DNA from: a virus
Virus record (IMG/VR): IMGVR_UViG_3300031951_021456
Span: 124,001-188,000 of that record
Strand: one strand, 5' to 3'
Length of the DNA stretch: 64,000 bases
The notes under the pieces are model-generated. The model was not told where the DNA came from and ran no database searches. It worked only from the letters and a program-made list of their open reading frames with translations. Each line of letters starts with the position of its first letter. Position 1 is the stretch's first letter. A program made the translations under genes and the position numbers. Below, piece after piece: positions 6,387 to 17,515 of this stretch.

Positions 6387-9300
6387 ATGAAAGTCAAAAT
6401 AAGTTCCATTGTTGATAATCAGTTTCCAGAATTTCTTAGAGATGAATCCCCACTTCTTGTGGAGTTTATTAAACAATATTTCATTTCTCAAGAAGTAAAG
6501 GGAGCATCCATTGATTTAATTACTAATTTAGATGAATATACAAAGGTTGAAAATCTTACAAATCAAATAGAAACCACTACACTATTAGAAGACATTTCTT
6601 TTGATGATTCAGTAATATTTGTCAATTCAACTAATGGATTTCCAGATACATATGGTCTATTAAAAATTGATTCTGAGATTATAACATATACAGCTAAAAC
6701 TGAAACTACTTTCACTGGTTGTGTAAGGGGATTTAGTGGAATTTATAATGATCAATTTGAATTTACTGTAACTGAGTCTAGCTCTCATATTACAGGTGCT
6801 ATTGTAGAAAATTTGAGCATTATTTTTCTACAAAAATTCTTAGAGAAAATTAAAAATCAATTGATTCCTGGATTTCAGGGACGAGAATTTACTGAAAATT
6901 TAAATCAAACAAATTTCATTCAAAAATCTAAAGGGTTCTATACAACCAAAGGTACTGATACCTCATTTCAAATTCTTTTTAATGCCCTTTATGGTGAGCC
7001 AGTTAAAGTCCTTAGACCGAGCGATTATCTCTTTACGCCATCTTCTGCTGAATACAGAGTTTCTAAAGATCTTGTTGTAGAAGCACTTTTCGGAGACCCT
7101 TTACTTCTTGAAAATGGAACCCTCTTTCAAGATGATCAAAATGGAAATAATATTGCAAAAGGATCTATTAGTAAAGTTGAACAAATTTTAAGAGGTGAAA
7201 AGATATATTATGTAATTAGTCTAGATTATGATTTCAATAAGGATATTAATGTTTCTGGATCAGTTTTTGGTGAATTTTATATTCATGCAAAAACAAAAAT
7301 TACATCGGATGTTTTTGCAGATTCTGATATAATAGATGTAGATTCTACTGTTGGTTTTCAAAAATCTGGATCTTTATTAATTAATAATGAAGTCATCTCA
7401 TATACAAACAAATCCCTCACACAATTCTTAGGCTGCACAAACATTACTCAAAATTATTTAAAAGGTGTAGATGTAATCAATAATGATTTTGCATATGGTT
7501 ATAGCAGAAATAATGCAATAGCGGTAAGAGTCTCTGGTGTTATTAATTCATTTAAAGAAATTGAGAGTGCTAATAATTTAAATGTTGGAGATACTATTCG
7601 CATAAAATCTTTAGGTAAAACAAGCAGCGATATTCGCACTAAAAATTGGCTTTATAATTTACCAGTTAGTTATGAGGTTAAATCTATAGTCTTACTGGAT
7701 TTAACTTCTAACAAATATGAACTAGAAACATTTGATGAAAATATTATAAATGCTGGAGATTATATTGATATTGTATATAAAAATGGAAGCATAATTTCAA
7801 CATCAATATTGTCAAGAATAAATGAAAGAGCTTTTGTCATTCAGGGGCAAAATTCATTGGAACTTTCAAATATTAATTATATTGAAAGAAGAATAAGCAA
7901 AGCAAATTTCTCTAACTTTCCCGAAATTTCTTCCACTTCAACGAATGTTCAAAATGTTTATTCTAATGATGAAGATGTTTTTGTTGCTGCTTCTTCAATT
8001 CCAAATTACTTTAGTGATTCTATCACTATAACTGATGGAAGCTTAAAAATTACAGAAAATATAACTGGATTTTCTATTTCAAAAGAAAATCATGGATTTT
8101 TAACTGGTGATGTGGTTGTATATAATTTTACTGGAAATAACAATCATTTAGGAATATCAAAAGGGACATATTATATAAAAAGAAATTCTAATGATTCTAT
8201 TTCATTATCAACAAGTCGTGCTAATTTAGTTTCAAATTCTCTAATAAAATTTTCCGGTTCTGCTATAGGTGGACAGAGCACATTAGAATACAACGACTTT
8301 TCCTCTAAATCACTTAAAAATCAAAAATTAATCCGAAAAATACCAGCCAAAACTCTTGCAAATGAATCCATAGAAACTCCAATTGGTAATATTGGAATTT
8401 TTAATAATGGTGTTGAAATTTGTAATTATAAATCTAAGGATGTAGTCTTTTATGGACCAGTTCAATCTTTGGATGTGGTTTCTCCAGGTTTAGATTATGA
8501 TGTGATTAATCCACCCTTAATTATAACAACAGACCCTATTGCTTCTGGGTTAATTGCTAATTGTGAAATTAAGGGGTATCTTAAAGAGATTCGCATTTTA
8601 GATCGGGGTTTAGATTTTACTGAAGAACCATCAGTTCAAATTACTGGAGGAAATGGTGAAGGAGCTAGAGCCAAAGTTGAATTAGGGTCATTTGAACACT
8701 ATGCTACTTTTGAGTCTTCAAATATTTTAAATAATGTCATTAGTTTCACTAAGTATCATGGCTTTAAGACTGCTGAAAAAATAATTTACAAGCCAGATGG
8801 AATTTCTAGAGTTATTGGAATAACTACAGACTCTGAATATTTTGCTTCATCTGTAACAGATTTTAGTATTAAATTGTATAAAACTTATGATGATGCTATT
8901 TCAGGTATCAATACTATTTCAATCTCTTATAATGGATATGCAAAGCATAGACTCATCTCTTCTCAACCTAAAACTAAAATTTCTGATATTGTCATAACAA
9001 GTTCTGGCAAAAATTATACAAATAGAAAAATATCGGTGCTTTCTAGCGGAATTACCACTACAAATAATACGATAAACCGAACTGATCATGGATTCAAAAC
9101 TGGAGAAAAAATAGTATATGAATCCTATTCAGGAACACCTATTGGTGGAATTTCAACTAATACTCCATATTTTGTAACAGCAGAAAAAGATTCTTTCAAA
9201 CTATCTAAAGTTGCAGAAGTTGGTATAGCCACATCTCAAGATTTTTACTTTAGAACAAATCAATATGTGAATCTCACTTCATCTGGAATTGGTACGCATT

Positions 9301-12300
9301 ATTTTAACTATGAGCCAATAAAAGTTGAATTAACTAATATCTCTGGTATTGGGACTACCAATACATCTTTGATGGCAAAAATACAGCCCATTTTTAGGGG
9401 TGAAATTACATCAGTATCTGTAGTAAATGGTGGTGAAAAATATGGCCAAGAAGATATTTTAAACTATAATCGTCAACCAAATATTTCAATTTTTAGTGGA
9501 TCTGGTGCCATTGCTCAAGCTATTGTATCGGGTGGTAAAATTGCTCAAATTCTTATAATTGATCCTGGTAGTGGTTATTATGCTCCTCCAGAAATTGTCG
9601 TCAGCGGAACTGGAAAAAATGCCAAATTAGTTCCAGTTATACAAAGTGGTCAATTAATTGATGTTATAATCATAAACCCTGGTTATGGGTATGATTCTCG
9701 GAATATAACTTTAACAGTCTTTGCAGCGGGTTCTGGGGGTCAATTGCGCACGAATGCGAAACAATGGACAATTAATAAAATTGAAAGACTTTTTCAATCT
9801 AGGAAAATTTCTCCAGATGATGGGATACTCACTAATAGTATCAATTCAAATTATGAACTTGAATATGTTCATGGATATGCTCCTAGAAAGTTAAGGCAAA
9901 TTTTAACATCAACAAAATACGTTTCAGGATCTTTGGTATATCAACCAGATCTTGCACTTTCTAATAATATTGAAATTTCATCAAATGCACATTCACCTAT
10001 ATTAGGATGGGCTTATGATGGTAATCCAATATATGGCCCTTATGGATTTGATAAGGAATCTGGTGGAGCTATTAGATATATGAAATCTGGGTATAAGCTC
10101 ATTATAGATCAAATTAATAGACCATCAAATTCATTATATGCTGAAGGAATTTTCGTTGAGGATTTCACCTTCTTGGGTGATGGAGATTTGGATGCGCACA
10201 ATGGGCGTTTTTGTATAACTCCAGAATTTCCAAATGGCACGTATGCTTATTTTTCAACTATAGATGGAAATGAGGTGCAATCTGTTGGTTTATTTGCTAA
10301 TTTCTTTAAGCCGGTATTTCCATATTTTATTGGTAAAACATACAAGTCCACCCCAAGTTCCTTTAATTTTAATTATCAGTCAAACCAAGATGATATAGAT
10401 CTCAACAAAACCGATTGGTTAAGAAATACTAGCCCATTTAAATTAAATTCTTCTCATAGTGGCTACAATTATTTGTTTAAACCTTTTGATGTCATTGAGC
10501 AAACTGCAAATATTAATAGCATCATTGCTGGATCAGTTGATAATATAATAGTTAAAAGTGGTGGGACTAATTATAAAATAAATGATAGAATAGTTTTTCA
10601 AAATGATAACTCAAATGGAAATGGGGCAAGAGCAATAGTATCTGAAATTAAAGGTAAAAAAATTAGTGAAGTTAGTATAGCTAGTACAACTTTTTATGAT
10701 GTAGAATTTGCAACGGTTTCACAAAAAGGAATTATTGGAGTATCCACTATTCCAATTAATTTTAATAGTGGAGATATAATTTCTATTTCAAACGTCAATA
10801 GAAATAGAAAACTATTAGAAAAAAGTTTTATAATATCGGTTCCAAACAATGATTTAATTTTAAACAAAGATGTTGACGTAGTTGCTCTTAGTGGAATTAC
10901 AACATATTTTAATGTTTATGGTGATCTAAGTGCTACAACAATTAGAGAAAATGACATCTATCAAATTGATGCAGAAAAAGTAAAAATACTTAATGTTGAA
11001 GAAAATTCATCTAGAATTTTTGTTGAAAGGTGTATTGGGGGAACTGTGGGAGCATATCACACCACAGGAAGCCTTTTACTTGAAATTCCACGCAGATTCA
11101 ATCTTGAAAACACCAATAATCAAGACTTTAGTGATCCTATTTTTAATAGAGAGATCTATTTTAAGCCTGCTGAATCTATTGGTGTTGGGGTGGGGAGTAC
11201 AATTACATTCTCAAATCCTGGTATTGGCATTACTAATATTTTTATTCCGTCAAGATCAATATATTTACCTCAACATAATCTTAAAACTGGTGAAAAATTA
11301 ACATATAAGCTAAATGGCGGTTCAAATTTTGTAGTTTCAACTAATGGAATTACGACATCTTTTCTTCCAAATAATTCCACAGTTTATGTTGCAAAGTATT
11401 CTGATAATTTTATTGGCTTATCTACTGAAAAGGTTGGAATTGGCTCAACTGGCATGTTTGTTGGCTATAATACAACATCTGCAGCTAATATTCTCTATTA
11501 TCATTCATTTGGCTCTGGAGACAAGCACAGCTTAGCTACTAATTATAGTTCAACTATCGGCCAAGTTGATAAAAATATAGCATTAGTTTATACGACAGCT
11601 AATCCAGAATTATTGAAAAATGATACAGTAAATGTTTTAGCTGAACCAACTATACTAAAAACTGTAAAGGTCTTATATAATTCATATAGAAAGTTACTTC
11701 TGTTACGTCCAAGATCAATTATTGGAGCCAATGTTGATACAACAAAAAATACAATAAAAATTCCAAATCATAATTACTTTACCGGACAAAAACTTCTTTA
11801 TAGTTCAGATAATCCAATTAATGGATTAAAAAATAATGAATTATATTATGTTGTTGTTAAAAATTCTATTACTATTAGCCTATGTGAAAGTTTTTATGAT
11901 TCTCAATTAGAAGAACCAAATGTTATTAAACTGTTATCTCAAAATGGTGGTATATTCTCTGAAGTAAATCCACAAATTAGAATAACAAAAAACCAATCTT
12001 TAGCTTTTGATCTATCAGATCCGAGCCTATCTACACTAGAAGGTTCTGAACTTGTTTCGGCTTTTGATTTTAGATTATTTTTTGATGGTAATTTTAATAA
12101 TGAATTTAAAACAACATTTACAAATTCTACATTTAATGTTACAAAAGTTGGTCGCATTGGTATAGATTATACTGCAAAGTTAATTTTATCCTACGATTCC
12201 AACATTTCAGACCTTTATTATAATCTAATACCTCTGAAAACTCTAGATGTTATTGTTGATAGAGACAATAACCAATCAAATAATACTATTTCTTATACAA

Positions 12301-15300
12301 GTAGCACATTTTCTGGTAAGCATATAGTGAGTGGAGTTGGATCTACTTCATTTTCATATATTCTTACTGCATACCCAGAACAAGAAAAATATACAGAAAA
12401 TGTTACATATACAACAACATCTAAAACTGCAACTGGACCAATAGAAAAGATATTTGTAACTTCTAAAGGCTCAAATTATAAATCTTTACCAGGAATAAGT
12501 TCAATTATTAGTGAAAATGGCTCTGGAGCCATTGTTGAAGTTAGTAGCACAACTATAGGTAAAATAAACAATGTAACTATAAATGATATTGGTTATGACT
12601 ATCCTTCAGATTTAACATTAACACCATTAACTCAAACTCCATTAGTTTTAAAAGTTATCCCTCAGTCTACATTAAAATCTATTCAAATAGTTTATCCGGG
12701 GAAAAATTACTTACAATCTCCAGATTTAATTCTACTTGATGGTCTAACTTTAAATAGAATTTTAGATGTAGATCTAAAATACGAACTTGGGGACAATGAA
12801 GTAAAAATCATAAAAAATAGTAAAGGTATTAATAACGTTACGCCAATATTAATACCAATAAACAACACAAATTCTATAAAATTAAGTTCACTTTCTTTTA
12901 ATTCGGAAACCAAAGAAGTAACAGTAACACTTTTTGAAAGTTATAGTAATTTAGATGAATTTCCAGTTAAAGTTGGGGATAGAATTTTAGTTGAAAATGT
13001 TTCTATTTTAGAAGATTCATCAGCGAGAGGGTATAATTCATCATCTTATAATTACTCTAGATTTTTAGTGACAGAAATTACTCCAAATATTGGTTTTTCT
13101 GGGGGAAATATAACATATAGTTTATCTGAATATTTGAGTGAAAATGAATATCCAGGAACTCCAGACCCAATATATGTAACTGGAACAATAACTCCTGAAT
13201 TATTTTTCCCATCATTTGTTATAAACTTATCTAAAAATATTTTTCTTGTCGGTGAGACTGTATCATCTGAAGATTCTTTTGGTATCGTTCAAGCTTGGAA
13301 TAAGGATAATGAATTGCTTACAATTTCCACGAATGATGAGTTTAAACTTGGTTCCTTGATTACAGGTTCTGGTTCATTGTCAAGCGGAAATATAGATAAT
13401 ATCTATGATTTTAAATCAAAATTTGTAGTCAAATCATCTTCAGATGTTAGAAAAGGTTGGAAAACCGAAAGGGGATTAATTGATAATGAATTTCAACATC
13501 TTCCTGATAATAATTATTATCAAACTTTCTCCTATTCTCTAAAATCTAAAATTGATTATAATACTTGGGGTAATGCTGTAAGTAGCTTAAATCACATTGC
13601 TGGATTTAAAAAATTTGCAGATCTTGAGGTTGAATCTAACGATACAAGTGAAATTAATGTAGTTCAAGAAGATTCAACTACTGATTTAATTATTACTCTA
13701 GATTCTGAAATTGATTTAAATTGTATTGATGATTTTGATCTTGTTTCTGAAAATAGTTACATTATGGATAATGATCTAAATTCAAATGTAATTTATTTTC
13801 AATCAAAAATAATTCAAGACTATTTGGAATTAGTTGGTAATAGAGTTCTACAAATTGATGATATAAGTTTAAATTTTGATGGAATTAGAACAGCATTTAA
13901 ACTAAAGTCAAATAATTTTGATATATTTTCTAGAGGATTTAACTCTTCGGATGTAGATATTATTGATAATGTTATTCATGTCAATAATCATTATTTCACA
14001 AATGGTGAAAAAGTATTCTATTCATATGAGACTTCACCAATAGGAATTAACACTACAAACATTGCGGGTATAGGGACAACAGATAAACTTCCAAATGAAG
14101 TCTATATTATTAAGCGTGGTGAGACTGATTTTAGCTTCGCTGAGAGTGCTGCAAATGCTCTACTAGCAGTACCATTATCATTAAAAATAGCAAATGTTGG
14201 TATAGGCACTTCTCATACCATAACTTCATCTAATCAAAATTCAAAAGCTTTAATTTCATTAGGAGGAGTCATACAATCTCCAATTTCTCCTACAAGTATT
14301 ATATCACAACTTTCATCTAATGTTAGTAGTTCTTCTACTACTATATTGTTGAATAATATTGAAAACTTTTCTAGTGGTTCATTTGCCAAAATAGATAATG
14401 AAGTAATTAAAATAGTTTCAATTGGAATTGGAACAAATTCTCCAATTCCAATTGAAAGAGGTCTAGTTGGAACAGCAGCAACTAATCATAATTCTAATAC
14501 TTTTGTATATAAATTATCTGGTAATTATAATATAGTTGATAACACTCTTCATTTTGTTGAACCACCTAAAGGTCCAACACCAATAGGAACCACTACAAAT
14601 TCTCCAGAAAATGTAGACTATGTTGGTATTACTACAGTTTTAGAATTTAATGGTAGAGTATTCTTAAGAAATGGCGAACCAAATGGGTTGCAAAGTGCAT
14701 ATGCAACTAATTATGTTTTTGATGATATTTCAAATAGCTTTAATGGTATAACCACATCATTTATATTAAAATCTAATGGTACTGATATTATAGGTATAGA
14801 AAATAACAATGCTTCAATATTAATTGAAGAGGTATTTCAATCACCTTCAGATTTTGCTGGAATAGTAAAAACGTATGGAGCATATACTTTAAAGGAAACC
14901 ACAGGTATCACTTCAATAAGATTTTTAAGTAGCTCTGAACCACAAGATTATGATATAAATGTATCAAATATTCCAGTTGGTGGCTCCATAGTTTCTATCG
15001 GTTTTACTTCAGGTAGTGGATTTCAACCCCTGGTTTCTGCTGGTGGAACAGTTTTAGTTTCTGCTGGTGGAACTATACAATCTATAAGTATCGGAAACAG
15101 TGGTTCAGGATACCGACCTGGGGTTCAAATAGTAAATGTTTTTGCATATGATCCTTCTAGAAATATTAATACAAATATAGGGATAGCATCAATATTTAAT
15201 GGAAACATTGTATCTGTTGCCATTACAAATCCAGGAAATGGCTATAGTATTTCAAATCCACCCATAGTTAGATTTGACGATCCAGTTCCTTATAATAATA

Positions 15301-17498
15301 TGGAACTTATATATTCCACACAACAAGATTCCAATCCACCAGAACCTCCAGTCACAGAATTAGAAGTGATTTGGACAGAAATTGAAGATGGTGGATTGAC
15401 TGATTATGTTTTGCAACCGCCGACATTTAGCTCAACCGCTACCACTAGCACGATGACCCTTTATTATGATGCAGCTTTGATAGGGGATGTCGGTAGCTTC
15501 ATTAATATTTACACTCTTAGTTATAATTGGCTTGAGTTTGGGCCGCCCTGGGACGTGACCCTGGTGGCCTCAGTTCAGCTACTGATTGATGGTCAGTCTT
15601 ATCCTGATGTGATTTTGCACGGCCTGACAGGCAGGGATCCTTATTATCTTGATCTTCTAGTGTATGATGAAAGTGGTTGGCCCGAAGTGACCAACCCTCA
15701 AACGCTCACCATTATTGTTACAGTAACGGGAGATAATATTCCTTCTCAACCTGAAAATAATACACAAACAACATCTAGTCCAGGAATTGGCACTGGAGCC
15801 AAAGTTAATGTAAAAGTTGGAATGGATTCAAATATTATTGATGTTGATGTAGTAAATAGAGGATTTGCCTTTAAACCTGGTGATATTTTGTCTATACCAA
15901 CGGGTGGAAATATTGGTATTCCAACAATTAGTTCATCATTCAATTCAGTTAAAGTTGTAGTTGATGAAATATATAATCAAAAGTTTTCTGGATGGACTTT
16001 TGGACAACTACAAATTTTTGATTCCATTGAACAACTTTTCAATGGAACTAGAAAATTATTTCCACTTAAAGTTGATAATGAATTGAAGAGTATTAGAACT
16101 AGAGTTGGTTCTCTTATAGATCTTAATTCAACATTTTTGATTTTTATTAATGGAGTTCTTCAAATTCCTGGTATAAATTATAATATATTTGGAAGCAGTT
16201 ATATTACTTTCCCAGAAGCCCCGAAATATGGGTGTTCTTGTTTGATATTATTCTATCGTGGTAACGGGGTTTCTGATGTTATAGATGTTGATGTTATATC
16301 TCCAGTAAAACCTGGAGATTCTGCACAATTAAATGATGATAATGGTTATATAGAAGATGAACGAATTATTTCTATAATATTGTCTGCAGATTCTGTTGAG
16401 ACTCTTCCTTATTCTGGCCCAAATGTTGTAGATGATATCAATTATTTAAGACCAGCTAAAATATGTTTACAGACAGAAGATATTCACATCAATAATAAGG
16501 AAGTGACCAAAGAAAGAGAAATATATGAGCCATATATTGAACCTGCAACTACTATAATAAAAACTGTTGGTATTTCTTCCAATATCATATTCGTAGAAAA
16601 TGCCAAGACTTTTTTTGATGATCAGAGAGAAAATGCAACAAATATTTATAGAAATAAACTTAAAATTGTAAGCCAAGAAGAAAATAGAGTTGCTATTGCA
16701 ACTGCTATTGTTTCAGTTGCCGGTTCAGTAACAGGAGTTTCAATCAATGATATTGGTAAAGGTTATTCCACCACTCCTATAATTTCTTTCTCAAATCCAA
16801 TTGGCTTTACAACAGAATATCGGGCTATTGCTAATGCGTCTGTATCTAATGGCTCAATAAGTTCAATTTCCATTATTTCCCCTGGTAGTAATTATTCTAA
16901 AATAATCCCTCCACAAATATTAATTAGTAATCCAGTAAATAAATTTGAGAATGTTACTGCAACATCCATTACAGGTGATTTTGGATTGATCAGTGGTATA
17001 GCAACAACCACAGTCGGAATTGCTTCTAGTGCCATATCATTTAATCTCTTTATTCCATTAGATTCTCCATTGAGAAATTCCAGTATAGTTGGATCTTCAA
17101 CAACCATCAGTGGAATTCAGCCGGGTTATTATTTTACTGTCAAAAATACTTTTATTGGCAATGGAATAATTACTCTAGAAGATGAAGGTTCAATACTATC
17201 CATTGGGACAAGTTGTTTAGATAATATCTATAAGGTTGCTTCAGTATCTGTAGGACAAACTTATGTAAGTGGTATAGGTTTAACTGCAGTTGCAAATGTT
17301 ATCGCAACTGTTTCCAATAATAATATAGTTGGTGTAGGCTTAACAAAAATTTATGGAACCTATAGTTGGGGTAGAATTGTAACACAGCCCAGAAATAGTA
17401 ATAATGAATTTGTTGTCTATAATACTGGTATTTCGGGTCTCAGTAGTGCACCCATAATTAAAAGAATCAATTCTCTTAAAAGCAAAAACTATTCATAA
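6387..17498 (+). CDS. Giant baseplate wedge/fibre protein (3703 aa), gp7 position
   Basis: An uninterrupted 11.1 kb gene in the place of T4 gene 7 (1032 aa), between gp6 and gp8. The N-terminus (VDNQFPEFLRDESPLLVEFI) and KGTDTSFQILFNALYGEPVK match the start of gp7-like phage baseplate proteins. Repeated beta modules follow: 'LxIxxEIITYT ... FxGCxRG' units near residues 75-115 and 320-350, many GxGYxxxPxV units, and a YHYH-type domain at about 1205-1290 (GWAYDGNPIYGPYGF ... LDAHNGRFCITPEFPNGTYA). Residues about 2990-3115 are encoded by a GC-rich block unlike the rest. It probably forms the wedge core plus a large peripheral, perhaps receptor- or sugar-binding, extension. Gene 7 equivalence is by position and N-terminus; the extension's role is inferred. 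Confidence 0.85.
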   Translation: MKVKISSIVDNQFPEFLRDESPLLVEFIKQYFISQEVKGASIDLITNLDEYTKVENLTNQIETTTLLEDISFDDSVIFVNSTNGFPDTYGLLKIDSEIITYTAKTETTFTGCVRGFSGIYNDQFEFTVTESSSHITGAIVENLSIIFLQKFLEKIKNQLIPGFQGREFTENLNQTNFIQKSKGFYTTKGTDTSFQILFNALYGEPVKVLRPSDYLFTPSSAEYRVSKDLVVEALFGDPLLLENGTLFQDDQNGNNIAKGSISKVEQILRGEKIYYVISLDYDFNKDINVSGSVFGEFYIHAKTKITSDVFADSDIIDVDSTVGFQKSGSLLINNEVISYTNKSLTQFLGCTNITQNYLKGVDVINNDFAYGYSRNNAIAVRVSGVINSFKEIESANNLNVGDTIRIKSLGKTSSDIRTKNWLYNLPVSYEVKSIVLLDLTSNKYELETFDENIINAGDYIDIVYKNGSIISTSILSRINERAFVIQGQNSLELSNINYIERRISKANFSNFPEISSTSTNVQNVYSNDEDVFVAASSIPNYFSDSITITDGSLKITENITGFSISKENHGFLTGDVVVYNFTGNNNHLGISKGTYYIKRNSNDSISLSTSRANLVSNSLIKFSGSAIGGQSTLEYNDFSSKSLKNQKLIRKIPAKTLANESIETPIGNIGIFNNGVEICNYKSKDVVFYGPVQSLDVVSPGLDYDVINPPLIITTDPIASGLIANCEIKGYLKEIRILDRGLDFTEEPSVQITGGNGEGARAKVELGSFEHYATFESSNILNNVISFTKYHGFKTAEKIIYKPDGISRVIGITTDSEYFASSVTDFSIKLYKTYDDAISGINTISISYNGYAKHRLISSQPKTKISDIVITSSGKNYTNRKISVLSSGITTTNNTINRTDHGFKTGEKIVYESYSGTPIGGISTNTPYFVTAEKDSFKLSKVAEVGIATSQDFYFRTNQYVNLTSSGIGTHYFNYEPIKVELTNISGIGTTNTSLMAKIQPIFRGEITSVSVVNGGEKYGQEDILNYNRQPNISIFSGSGAIAQAIVSGGKIAQILIIDPGSGYYAPPEIVVSGTGKNAKLVPVIQSGQLIDVIIINPGYGYDSRNITLTVFAAGSGGQLRTNAKQWTINKIERLFQSRKISPDDGILTNSINSNYELEYVHGYAPRKLRQILTSTKYVSGSLVYQPDLALSNNIEISSNAHSPILGWAYDGNPIYGPYGFDKESGGAIRYMKSGYKLIIDQINRPSNSLYAEGIFVEDFTFLGDGDLDAHNGRFCITPEFPNGTYAYFSTIDGNEVQSVGLFANFFKPVFPYFIGKTYKSTPSSFNFNYQSNQDDIDLNKTDWLRNTSPFKLNSSHSGYNYLFKPFDVIEQTANINSIIAGSVDNIIVKSGGTNYKINDRIVFQNDNSNGNGARAIVSEIKGKKISEVSIASTTFYDVEFATVSQKGIIGVSTIPINFNSGDIISISNVNRNRKLLEKSFIISVPNNDLILNKDVDVVALSGITTYFNVYGDLSATTIRENDIYQIDAEKVKILNVEENSSRIFVERCIGGTVGAYHTTGSLLLEIPRRFNLENTNNQDFSDPIFNREIYFKPAESIGVGVGSTITFSNPGIGITNIFIPSRSIYLPQHNLKTGEKLTYKLNGGSNFVVSTNGITTSFLPNNSTVYVAKYSDNFIGLSTEKVGIGSTGMFVGYNTTSAANILYYHSFGSGDKHSLATNYSSTIGQVDKNIALVYTTANPELLKNDTVNVLAEPTILKTVKVLYNSYRKLLLLRPRSIIGANVDTTKNTIKIPNHNYFTGQKLLYSSDNPINGLKNNELYYVVVKNSITISLCESFYDSQLEEPNVIKLLSQNGGIFSEVNPQIRITKNQSLAFDLSDPSLSTLEGSELVSAFDFRLFFDGNFNNEFKTTFTNSTFNVTKVGRIGIDYTAKLILSYDSNISDLYYNLIPLKTLDVIVDRDNNQSNNTISYTSSTFSGKHIVSGVGSTSFSYILTAYPEQEKYTENVTYTTTSKTATGPIEKIFVTSKGSNYKSLPGISSIISENGSGAIVEVSSTTIGKINNVTINDIGYDYPSDLTLTPLTQTPLVLKVIPQSTLKSIQIVYPGKNYLQSPDLILLDGLTLNRILDVDLKYELGDNEVKIIKNSKGINNVTPILIPINNTNSIKLSSLSFNSETKEVTVTLFESYSNLDEFPVKVGDRILVENVSILEDSSARGYNSSSYNYSRFLVTEITPNIGFSGGNITYSLSEYLSENEYPGTPDPIYVTGTITPELFFPSFVINLSKNIFLVGETVSSEDSFGIVQAWNKDNELLTISTNDEFKLGSLITGSGSLSSGNIDNIYDFKSKFVVKSSSDVRKGWKTERGLIDNEFQHLPDNNYYQTFSYSLKSKIDYNTWGNAVSSLNHIAGFKKFADLEVESNDTSEINVVQEDSTTDLIITLDSEIDLNCIDDFDLVSENSYIMDNDLNSNVIYFQSKIIQDYLELVGNRVLQIDDISLNFDGIRTAFKLKSNNFDIFSRGFNSSDVDIIDNVIHVNNHYFTNGEKVFYSYETSPIGINTTNIAGIGTTDKLPNEVYIIKRGETDFSFAESAANALLAVPLSLKIANVGIGTSHTITSSNQNSKALISLGGVIQSPISPTSIISQLSSNVSSSSTTILLNNIENFSSGSFAKIDNEVIKIVSIGIGTNSPIPIERGLVGTAATNHNSNTFVYKLSGNYNIVDNTLHFVEPPKGPTPIGTTTNSPENVDYVGITTVLEFNGRVFLRNGEPNGLQSAYATNYVFDDISNSFNGITTSFILKSNGTDIIGIENNNASILIEEVFQSPSDFAGIVKTYGAYTLKETTGITSIRFLSSSEPQDYDINVSNIPVGGSIVSIGFTSGSGFQPLVSAGGTVLVSAGGTIQSISIGNSGSGYRPGVQIVNVFAYDPSRNINTNIGIASIFNGNIVSVAITNPGNGYSISNPPIVRFDDPVPYNNMELIYSTQQDSNPPEPPVTELEVIWTEIEDGGLTDYVLQPPTFSSTATTSTMTLYYDAALIGDVGSFINIYTLSYNWLEFGPPWDVTLVASVQLLIDGQSYPDVILHGLTGRDPYYLDLLVYDESGWPEVTNPQTLTIIVTVTGDNIPSQPENNTQTTSSPGIGTGAKVNVKVGMDSNIIDVDVVNRGFAFKPGDILSIPTGGNIGIPTISSSFNSVKVVVDEIYNQKFSGWTFGQLQIFDSIEQLFNGTRKLFPLKVDNELKSIRTRVGSLIDLNSTFLIFINGVLQIPGINYNIFGSSYITFPEAPKYGCSCLILFYRGNGVSDVIDVDVISPVKPGDSAQLNDDNGYIEDERIISIILSADSVETLPYSGPNVVDDINYLRPAKICLQTEDIHINNKEVTKEREIYEPYIEPATTIIKTVGISSNIIFVENAKTFFDDQRENATNIYRNKLKIVSQEENRVAIATAIVSVAGSVTGVSINDIGKGYSTTPIISFSNPIGFTTEYRAIANASVSNGSISSISIISPGSNYSKIIPPQILISNPVNKFENVTATSITGDFGLISGIATTTVGIASSAISFNLFIPLDSPLRNSSIVGSSTTISGIQPGYYFTVKNTFIGNGIITLEDEGSILSIGTSCLDNIYKVASVSVGQTYVSGIGLTAVANVIATVSNNNIVGVGLTKIYGTYSWGRIVTQPRNSNNEFVVYNTGISGLSSAPIIKRINSLKSKNYS
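15360..15735 (+). other. GC-rich block inside the giant wedge gene
   Basis: Composition changes abruptly here: bases 15541-15600 contain 36 G/C of 60, while 15181-15240 contain 20 of 60. The frame stays open and codes for an acidic, Trp/Pro-containing beta-rich segment (e.g. YNWLEFGPPWDVTLVASVQL). It is flanked by Gly/Ser/Pro-rich linkers. It looks like a domain acquired from a GC-richer source by in-frame insertion. Confidence 0.6.
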
Positions 17499-17502
17499 AT
17501 AG
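17494..17502 (+). promoter_or_regulatory. Late-promoter-like box (CATAAATAG)
   Basis: CATAAATAGC overlaps the stop of the giant gene and lies 14 bases before the gp8 ATG. It would give gp8 and downstream genes their own late start. Confidence 0.55.
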
Positions 17503-17515
17503 CTAAAAACACAAA

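Noticed and set aside
11939-12157. Minus-strand open frames inside the giant gene (e.g. 72 codons here)
   Set aside because: They are shadows of the long plus-strand frame, without ribosome sites or recognisable protein features.
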